Of a stretch of DNA of 64,000 nt, positions 22,692 through 32,833 are shown in pieces. The first letter of the stretch is position 1; every line of letters starts with the position of its first letter. The notes under the pieces are model-generated. The model did not search any database, had not been told where the DNA came from, and was given only the letters and a program-made list of their open reading frames with translations. The stretch comes from Saccharum officinarum. Its lineage: Eukaryota; Streptophyta; Magnoliopsida; Poales; Poaceae. Location of the stretch: NCBI GenBank assembly GCA_020631735.1, contig CM036209.1, positions 8,035,451 to 8,099,450 of the forward strand, given 5' to 3'. Both the position numbers and the translations under genes were made by a program.

Positions 22692-24958
22692 ATGGCTAGA
22701 AAAAAGAAGACTCTCACTGATGCAGAGATAGCTCAGGCAGTGGCAGAAGCAGCAGATGCAGTAGAAAGGGGTGGCAGGAGCAGTGGTATACGCATTGGAG
22801 ACAGTCGTTTTCATCTTGAAGGACGACAGCTTGGTACAGAGACCACTGAGACCACTGAGGGCACAGAAGTGCAAATGGATGCAGATACTATGTTAGTTGA
22901 TCCACCTGCAGCACCTTCAGAGGAGACAGCGGAACAGCCAGCTCAGACTCCATCACATGGTGACTCCCAGGCCAGAGGGCCAGCGTCGTTGAGGACGTCC
23001 ACCTCCGAGAGTTAGAGGTACACCCCCAGTTGAGCACTTTGACTTGAGAGGTGCTACTGCACGACAGGTGCAAAGTTTGAGATTTGTTGAGGTCAGCCGG
23101 TGGTTCCCACCTCAGAGGGACTTCAGAGCTTCAGAGGGATTCTATACTCCTCTCCAGGAGGACTTTTATAGAGCTCTTGTTGACAGTGGCATTGCTTTTC
23201 GACCACAGAGGGTCTGTCGCATTGAGTCACTTATTGAGGTAGTGGGTGAGCAGCTACGTCCGCACCTGTCCTATCTACCAGGCCTGTCAGATTTTCTTGG
23301 ACGGACAGGTGCATACTACGGCACTTGGGTTAGGGAGTTCTATGCTTCATTATGGATTGATCCAGCCCATGAGTTCATACACTTTGCATTCAGAGGCCGT
23401 GACCGTAGACTGTATAACTCCAGAGTACGGGAGATTCTCAGACTCCTAGCTTCAGACACGAAGATTCACCAGCTCTGCTTTGGTCAGACAGCTCCACCTA
23501 GACGCCCTCATGGCGGTTCTGTGCCACCTACAGACCTGATCCGACCCTGTTTTCGTGAGCCTTTTGGCGAAGGGTCTCGTCGCACACCTGCCAGTCTGAC
23601 ACTGATTGCCCGAGTCTTGGATGCTATTGTCAGACGCACTCTTCTTCCCAGACTTGGTTACAGAGAGGGACTCACTAGGATGCAGCTTTGGGTAGTTCAC
23701 CACCTTTCACAGACACCTTTTGACATTTGAGATCTTATGGTCAGTGAGATGGAGGACACCCTGGCAGAAGGCTTCAAGGGACACCGTCAGCTGCCCTATG
23801 CTCATTGGATTTGTTTCATCATCAGATCTGCACTTGAGCTGCCTTCAGAAATAAGTGCTGAGATAACTGAAACCACTACTGCTTTTCCTAAGTATGATAT
23901 TCGTCAGCTATGGGCTTCAGTTACTAGAGAGCAGGGCCTGCACCAGGATAGAGAGAGAGACCTGAGGTGCCCGAGACAGCGGCTGAGCAGGATGCAACCA
24001 TACAGGGTCTTGCTGAGGCAGAACTTGCAGATCTAGATGCTCAGCCCGCTGATATAGCTGAGGATGAGGCCTCTGACAGCACTGACGAGGACTATCAGCC
24101 CATCCCCAGGTATTGGTCTCCTAGGCCTCACGATCACGAGGCCGGTGGCTCTGGTTCAGCCTCCCGCTCAGACCCAGCCATGGTGGCTATACTTAAGAGG
24201 CTGACCTAGGCACAGGAGCGACAGGAGCTTCAGCTACAGAGACAGGCTCAGGACACAGCTGCTGCGTTTGCATAGATACAAGCTCGACAGGATGAGTTCC
24301 AAAAATAGCAGCTTGAGATACAGCGCCAACAGGTCGAGATGCAGCATCAGCAGTATGAGATGCAGCGACAGAGTGCAGCTAGCCAGCAGCAGTACTTGGA
24401 GCTTCTACGTCACCTAGTCACAGTTGGTGCTCCTCCACCTGCATCTATCCTGACTTCAGCTTTACCATTCAGTGGACCTTCAAGTCAGGATCAGCCGAGC
24501 TTTCAGTTCACATCTCCACAGCTATAGGTTCCTCAGTCATTCCAGTCCCCGAGCTACACGCCCATTCAGACGGGGTTTACTCCTTAGACCAGCCTCGCCC
24601 TCACATGTTGACCGGCACACCGTTCATTGATCTGAGTGCCACATATAGCGAGTTGACTGGTCGGCCGACACCCTCGCACACCACATTTGCTACTTCTTCA
24701 GGGTTGTCAGGTTCAGAGGCAGTTTTCCTTCCAGTGACAGGGACAGGCACTACAGAGATTGTTCCGTCATCTGTTGCCTCGATAGATCCCCAACTTTTGG
24801 CTTACTTCAGGCTCAGGTCACAGAGACTGCTTCACTTATCGCTACTTCGACAGCACCTGTTCCTGTTGATCAGACCCAGACCGCTTCACAGCCGCGTGCT
24901 TCTTCAGAGGGTCAGCCAGATAGCTCTGAGTCCGAGGGAGACATCTCTTAGTTTGTGA
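22692..24958 (+). pseudogene. Extra (env-position) ORF of the copia element, decayed, copy 1
   Basis: It lies downstream of pol, where SIRE-type elements carry a third, env-like ORF. It opens MARKKKTLTDAEIAQA (22692), then acidic and Gln/Pro/Ser-rich sequence. After a frame change at about 22995-23040 comes a 228-residue globular part (RFVEVSRWFPPQRDF, GFYTPLQEDFYRALVDSG, YYGTWVREFYASLWIDP, FRGRDRRLYNSRVREIL). That part resembles the 'putative plant transposon protein' domain found in other plant retroelements (recalled, not searched). TGA 23728-23730 interrupts it. A Gln-rich coiled tail follows (24210-24530) with several TAGs where CAG is expected. I see no clear signal peptide or transmembrane segment, so calling it an envelope is unsupported. 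All stops except homopolymer shifts are shared with copy 2. Confidence 0.6.
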
Positions 24959-25453
24959 TTACTCCGCGCTCCTCGGCACCCGACTCGACTCCGTCTATTC
25001 TCCCGTCAGATCCTTAGATTAGCTTTTGGCGTTTGATGCCAAAGGGGGAGAGAGAGTAGATTCAGGGGGAGCTTTTGTTAAAGGGTTTTTGTTCTTTTCT
25101 TGTGTGCTACTCTCATGCATTATGTTTACTTTACAGTAATTGCATTCGTGTGACATGTGATCTTATGAGATATCTTAAGTCTATATGGTTTATCTAATCA
25201 CAGCTTTAAAACATGCCACTTGTTTGTTTTTTTGCTCATAAGGTTGTACTTCCGTGCCTTACTCCGATTTTATATGAGCTTTGTTTTATGTGTACTAACT
25301 CTTCATGTTTTATACTATGAGTACACTCAGTTGGCTTGGAACACATAAGCATTGACTAACCCCTTGTGCTTACAGCTCTATGCTTATGTGAACCAAGCAT
25401 GATCAAAAACCTCAACTCATATCTTCTGAATCTAAGTGTTGTCATCAATCACC
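24959..25453 (+). other. 3' untranslated stretch of copia copy 1
   Basis: T-rich, no conserved frame. It contains two GGGGGAG purine runs (near 25045 and 25071) resembling the final polypurine tract, as is common before copia 3' LTRs. Confidence 0.5.
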
Positions 25454-25467
25454 AAAAAGGGGGAGAT
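25454..25467 (+). promoter_or_regulatory. Polypurine tract, copia copy 1
   Basis: AAAAAGGGGGAGAT directly precedes the 3' LTR start TGAAAGC. It primes plus-strand synthesis. Confidence 0.9.
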
Positions 25468-27182
25468 TGAAAGCATCTAGGCCCCGGTGTTGGTTTCGGC
25501 AATTAATGACAACACATAATTACCATGACTAACGTGTGTTTTGCAGAAACATCGGTAAGTTAGGTCATGGAGATGATAACTGCTTTGAGCAATATGGCAG
25601 TCATGTCCCTTGATGGAAATCGTTTCGGTTTTCAAAGGATCAACGAAAAGATTAAGGACGGTTAGTTCCAGATGTCAAGGTGTTGAGATACATCTAGAAT
25701 AGTCGTTAGGATCTTTGTTTCTTCCTTTGACCGTACTATGAAGAGGGGCATGAGCGAGTAGCTTGACCTAGGTGAGTCTTATGTTTAGGTGTGGTGCACA
25801 CTTGTCAAACTTAGCACTAGGTAGCTCGAGAAAAGCTCAGAGTACAGTTAGAAGCGACTTGGTTCAAGTTGCATTGCGTTTAGAAGACATTTGAGCCGTT
25901 TACCTATGACCAGACGTGGTCCTGTCATGACCGGACGCGTCCGGTCAGTACAAAGTCTTAACTGCGTTTTCGGCTGACTGACCGGACGCGGTCCTTGAGA
26001 GGACCGGACGCGGTGGTCAGGCTGACACGTGTTCTAGAGGGTAAACAACAAAGATCGGACACGACTGTGAAAAAGACCGGTGTGTCCGGTCATGTTCCAG
26101 TAAGGTCCAGCGGAGACCTGACGTGTCCGGTCACCTATGAACGGACGCGGTCGTGCGTCCGGTCTTGTTCCAGTAAGGTCCGTGGTGACCTGACGCGTCC
26201 GGTCACCTATGATCGGACGCGGTGTTGCGTCAGGTCAAATTTCCAGAGAGCTCTTGCATGATCGGACGCGTCCGATCATCCCTGATCGGCGCGTCCGGTC
26301 ATCTCAGACCGGCGCATCCGGTCAACACAGATCAGCACGTCCGGTCTCTCAGTACAGGTTTCTGTTTTCGACCGTTACAACTGACCGGCGCATCCGGTCA
26401 TATCGATAGGCGCGTCCGGTCAGTGTGCGTCTGGCTGTTTCGAAAGGTAACGGTTGGATTTGTCTAAGGGGTCTATAAATACAACCCCTCCACATCTTTT
26501 AGAGATCTCTTGCTCATTTGTTTAGCTGAGAAACACCTTTGAAGTGCAAGGGAGTGCAAGAGCCATAGTGAGGATTGAGATTTGCGAATCAAAGTTTGAG
26601 AATCCTCTCTAGTGACAAGAGTCTAGCAAGTGTGCATCTATCTTCTCATTAGACTTGTTGTGGTCAAGTGAGAGTTCTAGCTTGTTACTCTTAGTGATCG
26701 CCATCACCTAGATGGTTTGGTGGTGATTGGGAGTTCGGTGATCATCCGACGAGATTGTGGGTGACCCAACTCAAGTTGTGAGCGGTTTTGGGTGATTCGC
26801 CGCGACGGAGTGTCAAGAATCAACCCGTAGAGAGCACTTGATCCTTGCGCGGATCAAGGGGGAGCTACACCCTTGCGCGGGTGCTCCAACGAGGACTAGT
26901 GGGGAGTGGCGACTCTCCGATACCTCGGCAAAACATCGCCGTGTTCCTATCCCTTACTTTCAAGCATTTACTTTCTTGCATTACTTTCATTGCTTGATTA
27001 CTTTCCTAGAATTGCCTTGCTAGTCTAGGATTGGAACTTAGGGTGCATAACTTTTATCGGTAGAAACACAAGGAACACAAGTAGGCACTAGGGGTGAAGT
27101 TTGGCTTGTAGGATTTAATTCTTGCAATTAATTTTTTAGAAAAGCCCAATTCACCCCCCCTTGGGGCATCTTGATCCTTTCA
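25468..27182 (+). repeat. 3' LTR of copia copy 1
   Basis: Runs from TGAAAGC to CTTTCA, followed by the GAGGG duplication. It is substitution-free against the 3' LTR of copy 2 by eye and differs only by single-base indels. The motif array is at about 25900-26430. Confidence 0.95.
26474..26481 (+). promoter_or_regulatory. TATA box, copia 3' LTR copy 1
   Basis: TATAAATA, same context as in the 5' LTR. It could drive read-out transcription into N1. Confidence 0.65.
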
Positions 27183-27522
27183 GAGGGGTCGACCGACTCG
27201 ACCCGGGTCATGCGAGTTAGAAGTTTTTGGGGTCCAGACTTCCGTCGAGCGGGCCTCGTACGAGTCGGAACTTAGTCGAGGGTGCCCTGTTTTCACACAT
27301 TTGCGTCTTGGATCAGCGTATCCATGTAGATGGAGTTTTGATTTAGTTTTTTATGGGGGTCCTCAAGGCATGGATTCTTTGAGGGTTGCCCCTTTTAGTC
27401 GTTGGTTGTGGGTACCCCTAATTTAGGTACCCGACAGTAGCCCCCGAGCCTATGCGTGAGTGTGGACACTTTCGCAGAGGCTCAGCGTGTTATGAACTGG
27501 AGTCTTAGCATCGTTGCTCTTT

Positions 27523-27550
27523 CGGTGGGTGCGTGCGAGCGCACCCACCG
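27523..27550. other. Perfect 11-bp hairpin in N1
   Basis: CGGTGGGTGCG (27523-27533), a 6-base loop, then CGCACCCACCG (27540-27550). Repeated at 44706-44733. Confidence 0.85.
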
Positions 27551-28409
27551 GGTGTAGCCCCAAGGCCTCGTAGGAGTGGGTGACTCCTTCGAGGACTTTC
27601 GGTATGCTATGTTGAGAGGCGCTCCCATGTTCGAGCCCTCGTGGCACGCTTAGTCCTCTTTCGTCAAGGCTAGCTTATTGTGGGCAAGCCCCCGAGCCTC
27701 GTATGTGTGAGGTCGATCAGGGTCCCGCCCGTTTTTGATCGTATGACCCTCATGCATCCTTTAGGTAAGGAGGAGGGATGTGAACGCCGTACTACCCCTG
27801 ATGGCTGGGTTCTGATGATCTATGGTGAGCTGCTAGCGGGTAATTCGAGTGGGAGCCCATGCCCCGTCAGGTAGGGGTTGGCTGGCGGCCACGGAGGCGC
27901 TCTCCAAAAGTGCCAAAGGGTTGTCGCGTGGATCTTGGCTCCGATCGATGGGATCCGAGGGCTTGATGCCTCCCTCCGAGGGGATTCCACCGCCGATGCC
28001 TCCTTTAGCCTCGAATATGTCTAAGGGCGTCTCGAGAAAGCAGCTCGAGCCCTAGCCTTGTATGGGCCCGCTCTCAGTCATCCCTAACTCTGTTTACTCA
28101 AGGACAGCTGTTGAACCCTGGTCGAGGGCCAGCTTTCGAACCCTCGAGGTTTGAAGTGGGCTCGGAGCCCGTGGTTCCTTCGCCTGGAAGTGTCCGTCGG
28201 TGAGCCTTCCTTGCCGCCCATTGGGGTGTGTCTTTTTAGGGAGGAAGTGGAAACAGCGTGGTAGTAGGCGGCGTGGCAGGCGATTAGCGAGCGAACGGCT
28301 GACACGTGCCTATGCGTGAGGGTTTCGAGGGAGCAGTTAGGTAAGGGCATTAAATGCAGAAACTGCACTTGCCTTTTCGTCGGATCCGTCCATTGGTCTT
28401 CTGCCGGGG

Positions 28410-28417
28410 TATAAATA
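28410..28417 (+). promoter_or_regulatory. TATA box before the N1 transposon gene
   Basis: TATAAATA with a CCATTGG (CCAAT-type) box about 20 bp upstream and ATG 28550 about 130 bp downstream; a plausible core promoter. Confidence 0.55.
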
Positions 28418-28549
28418 CGAAGCCCAGCATTTCATTTGTTCCTTCCTAGCCCTTTGCAACCGTGTTCCCCTTCCCTTGCCTCCATCAGCCATTCTCTTCT
28501 GCCGCCGTCATCCCTTCCGCTCCGCTACCGTAGCCGAAACCTTGTGCTG

Positions 28550-28943
28550 ATGGCAGGAAAGAGCCTAGTCCTCCCCACAGAACCGTGGATTCGTTCCTCG
28601 GTGACAGAGAAAAAACTCTAGGAGCTCGTCCACGACGGCCTCCTGCGTCCAAGGACCAGCCGAGACCTGCCGGAGTGGAGGGTGCCGCCGACCAGCCACC
28701 GGGAGCCGGCGCCACCAGAGGGATACGTGGTCAGCTTTGTCGCTTTCCACTAGAGGGGGCTCGGAGCACCACCGAGCCGTTTTATGCGAGCCATCCCGCA
28801 TTATTATGGGATGGAACTCCATCATCTCGCCCCCAACTCTATCTCACAGGCCGCCATTTTTGCGGCTGTCTGTGAGGGGTACTTGGGGGGTTGAGCCCCA
28901 CTGGAAGCTATGGCTCCACCTCTTTAAGGCGGAACACTTTGCC
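28550..28943 (+). pseudogene. 'Putative gypsy-type transposon' N-terminal domain gene, decayed
   Basis: From ATG 28550 the frame reads AGKSLVLPTEPWIRSSVTEK, then GLLRPRTSRDLPEW, PPEGYVVSFVAFH, FMRAIPHYYGMELHH and AAIFAAVCEGYLG. This matches the Transposase_28-like 'putative gypsy type transposon' domain common in grass repeat annotations (recalled, not searched). The frame is broken by TAG 28619-28621, a second TAG after VAFH (about 28753) and a frameshift near 28885. After the shift, VEPHWKLWLHLFKAEHFA continues the domain. Homology then stops abruptly at about 28943. The family's function is not established. Confidence 0.72.
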
Positions 28944-30257
28944 AATGAACCAAAGGCACAAGATAGACTCCAAGCTATGCTCAGATCATTGGCCGGATTA
29001 GTCATCAAATCACATAATGATTAAACTCAAAACTCTGCTTCAAAAATGCTAGTATCGATGGCACAACTCTATAGTCTATATAGGTGTATTCACAGGCTTT
29101 CATCTCCTAAACACAAATTTAGATAAAAACCAGAAAGAAAGACTTCACAACACTCTGATTAGTCTGGCAGTAGACACAACGAGAGTTTTGCGTGCGTCTT
29201 ATGACTTGGACCCTAAAGAACTATTGCGTATGAAGCTTGGAACTTTGCGTACTCCTTTAGAGAGACCTGGAGGGCATCAGATTACAGTAAGTTTCGTGAA
29301 CTCATTCCACGAGCCATGCAAATGACCTGAGTAAACATAGAGTTCCAACAAGTTGGGATAGTATTTATGGAGCAGGAAGGATACATGAATTTCTCATGAA
29401 TTAAGCACTAGATACATATGAGATGGATCATGGTGCCTATTTTACTCCATGTAGCAAGCTAAGCCTAAGCGTGGTCCATAGAGATGGATCGATAACATGT
29501 CCTTTTACTGAAACAGAAAGATATTCTTCTATTCTACACTAGTGACCTGCACTACAAACATACTAGAAGAAGCTGCAACCTCTGCTGTGCGCCATGCATG
29601 TTGAGCAGAGACAGGCTAGAACCACCTAGCCTAGCTTGCAAAGGACTCCAGAGTAATAAGTATTGTTTAGAAACTCTAATGCATTTCCTAGGAATACAAG
29701 GCAAAGGATCAATCCCATTTTACAAGCTAAACCAAATGTGACACCAATGAACCTAACTGGAACTAGTGCAAAGATTGCAAATCAGATTACACTACTAACA
29801 TATTCTCAGCGAACAAAAAATAGAGAAAAGGGAACTCTGAACCAGTGCAGTCATGCAAACAGAAAGTGATGTACAACATAAATTTTAGAACTTTTCAAAG
29901 ACTAGTAAACAACACATATACAATAGAGGTTCAGTTGCAGGAAATGCTAGAAGAAAATGCTACTGTATTGATATGAACTTGCAGGAAATCCATCTTCAAA
30001 AAAGTTCAGTTGTAGGTAAACTATTGTATGTGTATCAGGTTCAGTAAGCAAGGAATCAACCTTCTTCACAGGAATTGTAAGGGGACTGCACTAGGACATG
30101 TAACACATACTGCCATCTGATGGTTTTAACCAAGTCAAATATTTCACTACATACTGCTACTGATGGTTTAACCAAAAGCACACAACAGACAGATAAGAAA
30201 ATAAATTTCACTCATGTTGATTCTAAGCAAAAAAAATGGTATTGAATCTCACCTTCT
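28944..30257. other. No recognised gene (copy 1 of the hAT 3' flank)
   Basis: AT-rich. One plus-strand frame without ATG is open at about 29053-29328 and ends near a GTAAGT (29286), like an exon fragment, but its product is not recognised. The rest is probably the 3' flank of the hAT gene read on the minus strand. Confidence 0.4.
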
Positions 30258-30359
30258 TCACTGAATTTCATCAAGAAGAACAACGATCAATCGACTCCAT
30301 AACTGAATTTGGGTTGACCAGAAGCACGGAACAATATTGTAAGCACATTAATTCTTCCA
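30258..30359 (-). pseudogene. Last codons of the hAT transposase gene, cut by the gap
   Basis: The minus-strand stop at 30258-30260 and the codons before it match the C-terminal end of the gene at 47443-49617, with small indels. The sequence ends at the N run after ATTAATTCTTCCA, exactly where 47530-47542 continues intact. Confidence 0.85.
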
Positions 30360-30459
30360 NNNNNNNNNNNNNNNNNNNNNNNNNNNNNNNNNNNNNNNNN
30401 NNNNNNNNNNNNNNNNNNNNNNNNNNNNNNNNNNNNNNNNNNNNNNNNNNNNNNNNNNN
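30360..30459. other. Assembly gap, 100 N
   Basis: Exactly 100 N, the conventional size for a gap of unknown length. The sequence to its left matches about 47540 and the sequence to its right matches about 13270, so the two contigs abutted here overlap in content by about 17 kb. Confidence 0.98.
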
Positions 30460-31065
30460 AAAATGTTGATTGAGATGTTGATCTCGGAAGTGGAGAAAAG
30501 TGTCTATCTTTTTTCCTCCGTCCGCCCTGGAGAACCTCTGCCTTCCTTTTATATGGTCGAGCGAAGGCTCAAGGGCTCCTAAAACCTTAAGGCGGTGCTT
30601 AGAGGTGAAGGTTCGATGGGCGCTGTAGAGGTTGTTGTAGCGGCATGCTCTGGTAATGGCGGCATCCCCGGGGTGTCGTGGCGATGTTGATGACGGGACA
30701 ATGAATGATCTGGGTCCTGTGTCGAGCGTGTGATCCCTGTAGCCGACATGCAGGCGTCATTCCTTTGTTGACGGCGGTGGTCGAGGCCGGGTCAGGACGT
30801 AACTGAGGGGGTCGATGAGGAACGGATAAGGCGAGCCCAGAAAACCCGGGCGTGGTGTTGTCTTCTTGTGAGTTGAGGGAGTATTGATAGTGGAACAGTG
30901 CTTGACGTGGCATGAATAGTGGCAACTTTTTCACCACCCATCCCGGGTGGGGTAGTAAAAAGTGGGATTAGACACGGATGCCGCTCCTATGATGGTGCGT
31001 TGTAGCACGTTAGTGGAAGTGGTTGCATTAAATGCTTTTGTTAGTAAGTAGGTGGATGAGGAGGG
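30460..31065 (+). mobile_element. Element N1, left part, second copy
   Basis: Matches 13270-13892 but with about 15-20 single-base deletions, mostly in doublets and homopolymers (GGCGGC for GGCCGGCC, GATCTGGG for GATCCTGGG). This looks like unpolished contig-end sequence. It ends with the copia target GAGGG (31061-31065). Confidence 0.7.
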
Positions 31066-32780
31066 TGAAAGCATCTAGGCCCCGGTGTTGGTTTCGGCAA
31101 TTAATGACAACACATAATTACCATGACTAACGTGTGTTTTGCAGAAACATCGGTAAGTTAGGTCATGGAGATGATAACTGCTTTGAGCAATATGGCAGTC
31201 ACGTCCCTTGATGGAAATCGTTTTGGTTTTCAAAGGATCAATGATAAGATTAAGGACGGTTAGTTCCGGATGTCAAGGTGTTGAGATACATCTGAAATAG
31301 TCGTTAGGATCTTTGTTTCTTCCTTTGACCGTACTATGAAGAGGGGCATGAGCGAGTAGCTTGACCTAGGTGAGTCTTATGTTTAGGTGTGGTGCACACT
31401 TGTCAAACTTAGCACTAGGTAGCTCGAGAAAAGCTCAGAGTACAGTTAGAAGCGACTTGGTTCAAGTTGCATTGCGTTTAGAAGACGTTTGAGCCGTTTA
31501 CCTATGACCGGACGCGGTCCTGTCATGACCGGACGCGTCCGGTCAGTACAAAGTCTTAACTGCGTTTTCGGCTGACTGACCGGACGTGGTCCTTGAGAGG
31601 ACCGGACGCGGTGGTCAGGCTGACACGTGTTCCAGAGGGTAAACAGCAAAGATCGGACGCGACTGTGAAAAAGACCGGTGCGTCCGGTCATGTTCCAGTA
31701 AGGTCCAGCGGAGACCTGACGCGTCCGGTCACCTATGAACGGACGCGATCGTGCGTCCGGTCTTGTTCCAGTAAGGTCCCGTGGTGACCTGACGCGTCCG
31801 GTCACCTATGATCGGACGCGGTGTTGCGTCAGGTCAAATTTCCAGAGAGCTCTTGCATGATCGGACGCGTCCGATCATCCCTGATCGGCGCGTCCGGTCA
31901 TCTCAGACCGGCGCGTCCGGTCAGCACAGATCGGCGCGTCCGGTCTCTCAGTACAGGTTTCCGTTTTCGACCGTTACAACTGACCGGCGCGTCCGGTCAT
32001 ATCGACAGGCGCGTCCGGTCAGTGCGCGTCTGGCTGTTTCGAAAGGTAACGGTTGGATTTGTCTGAGGGGTCTATAAATACAACCCCTCCACCTCTTTTA
32101 GAGGTCTCTTGCTCATTTGTTTAGCTGAGAAACACCTTTGAAGTGCAAGGGAGTGCAAGAGCCATAGTGAGGATTGAGATTTGCGAATCAAAGTTTGAGA
32201 ATCCTCTCTAGTGACAAGAGTCTAGCAAGTGTGCATCCATCTTCTCATTAGACTTGTTGTGGTCAAGTGAGAGTTCTAGCTTGTTACTCTTGGTGATCGC
32301 CATCACCTAGACGGTTTGGTGGTGATTGGGAGTTCGGTGATCATCCGACGAGATTGTGGGTGACCCAACTCAAGTTGTGAGCGGTTTTGGGTGATTCGCC
32401 GCGACGGAGTGTCGAAGAATCAACCCGTAGAGAGCACTTGATCCTTGCGCGGATCAAGGGGAGCTACACCCTTGCGCGGGTGCTCCAACGAGGACTAGTG
32501 GGGAGTGGCGACTCTCCGATACCTCGGCAAAACATCGCCGTGTTCCTATCCCTTACTTTCAAGCATTTACTTTCTTGCATTACTTTCATTGCTTGATTAC
32601 TTTCCTAGAATTGCCTTGCTAGTCTAGGATTGGAACTTAGGGTGCATAACTTTTATCGGTAGAAACACAAGGAACACAAGTAGGCACTAGGGGTGAAGTT
32701 TGGCTTGTAGGATTTAATTCTTGCAATTAATTTTTAGAAAAGCCCAATTCACCCCCCTCTTGGGCATCTTGATCCTTTCA
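31066..32780 (+). repeat. 5' LTR of copia copy 2
   Basis: Runs from TGAAAGC to CTTTCA (intact CA end). At most of the sites where it differs from the 5' LTR of copy 1, it agrees with the two 3' LTRs. The motif array spans about 31495-32035. Confidence 0.95.
32073..32080 (+). promoter_or_regulatory. TATA box, copia 5' LTR copy 2
   Basis: TATAAATA, 40 bp after the last GCGTCCGGTC motif. Confidence 0.75.
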
Positions 32781-32782
32781 AT

Positions 32783-32794
32783 TGGTATCAGAGC
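32783..32794 (+). promoter_or_regulatory. Primer binding site (initiator Met tRNA), copy 2
   Basis: TGGTATCAGAGC, 2 bp after the 5' LTR. Confidence 0.92.
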
Positions 32795-32833
32795 CGTGTT
32801 GCTCTAAATTTAGGCTTTACCGCCTAGAGCAAG

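Larger units (their letters stand above)
13893..27182 (+). mobile_element. Ty1/copia retrotransposon, SIRE/Maximus-like, copy 1 (13,290 bp)
   Basis: This is a complete insertion. It has LTRs of 1717 and 1715 bp starting TGAAAGC and ending CTTTCA (the 5' copy ends TTTTA), and a GAGGG target duplication at 13888-13892 and 27183-27187. It also has an initiator-methionine tRNA primer site and a polypurine tract. The order gag, protease, integrase, RT, RNase H is the copia order. A very long gag and a 4.3 kb region with an extra ORF after RNase H point to the SIRE/Maximus lineage. By eye the two LTRs differ at roughly 45-50 positions (about 3%). The coding frame is broken by a TGA in gag, a TAA between integrase and RT, and a 1-base deletion at about 19605, so it is not autonomous as written. 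Confidence 0.95.
27183..28943 (+). mobile_element. Element N1, right part
   Basis: It starts with the second GAGGG and continues GTCGACCGACTCGACC. GGTACCCGACAGTAGCCCCCGAGCC at about 27425 looks like an LTR 3' end. The GC-rich sequence then leads to a TATA box (28410) and a decayed transposon gene. Homology ends near 28943 without a visible terminus. The small open frames at 27450-28368 are not convincing. Confidence 0.5.

Noticed and set aside
22692..24958. Calling the extra copia ORF an envelope gene
   Set aside because: Position fits but no signal peptide, transmembrane or fusion-peptide-like segment is visible.
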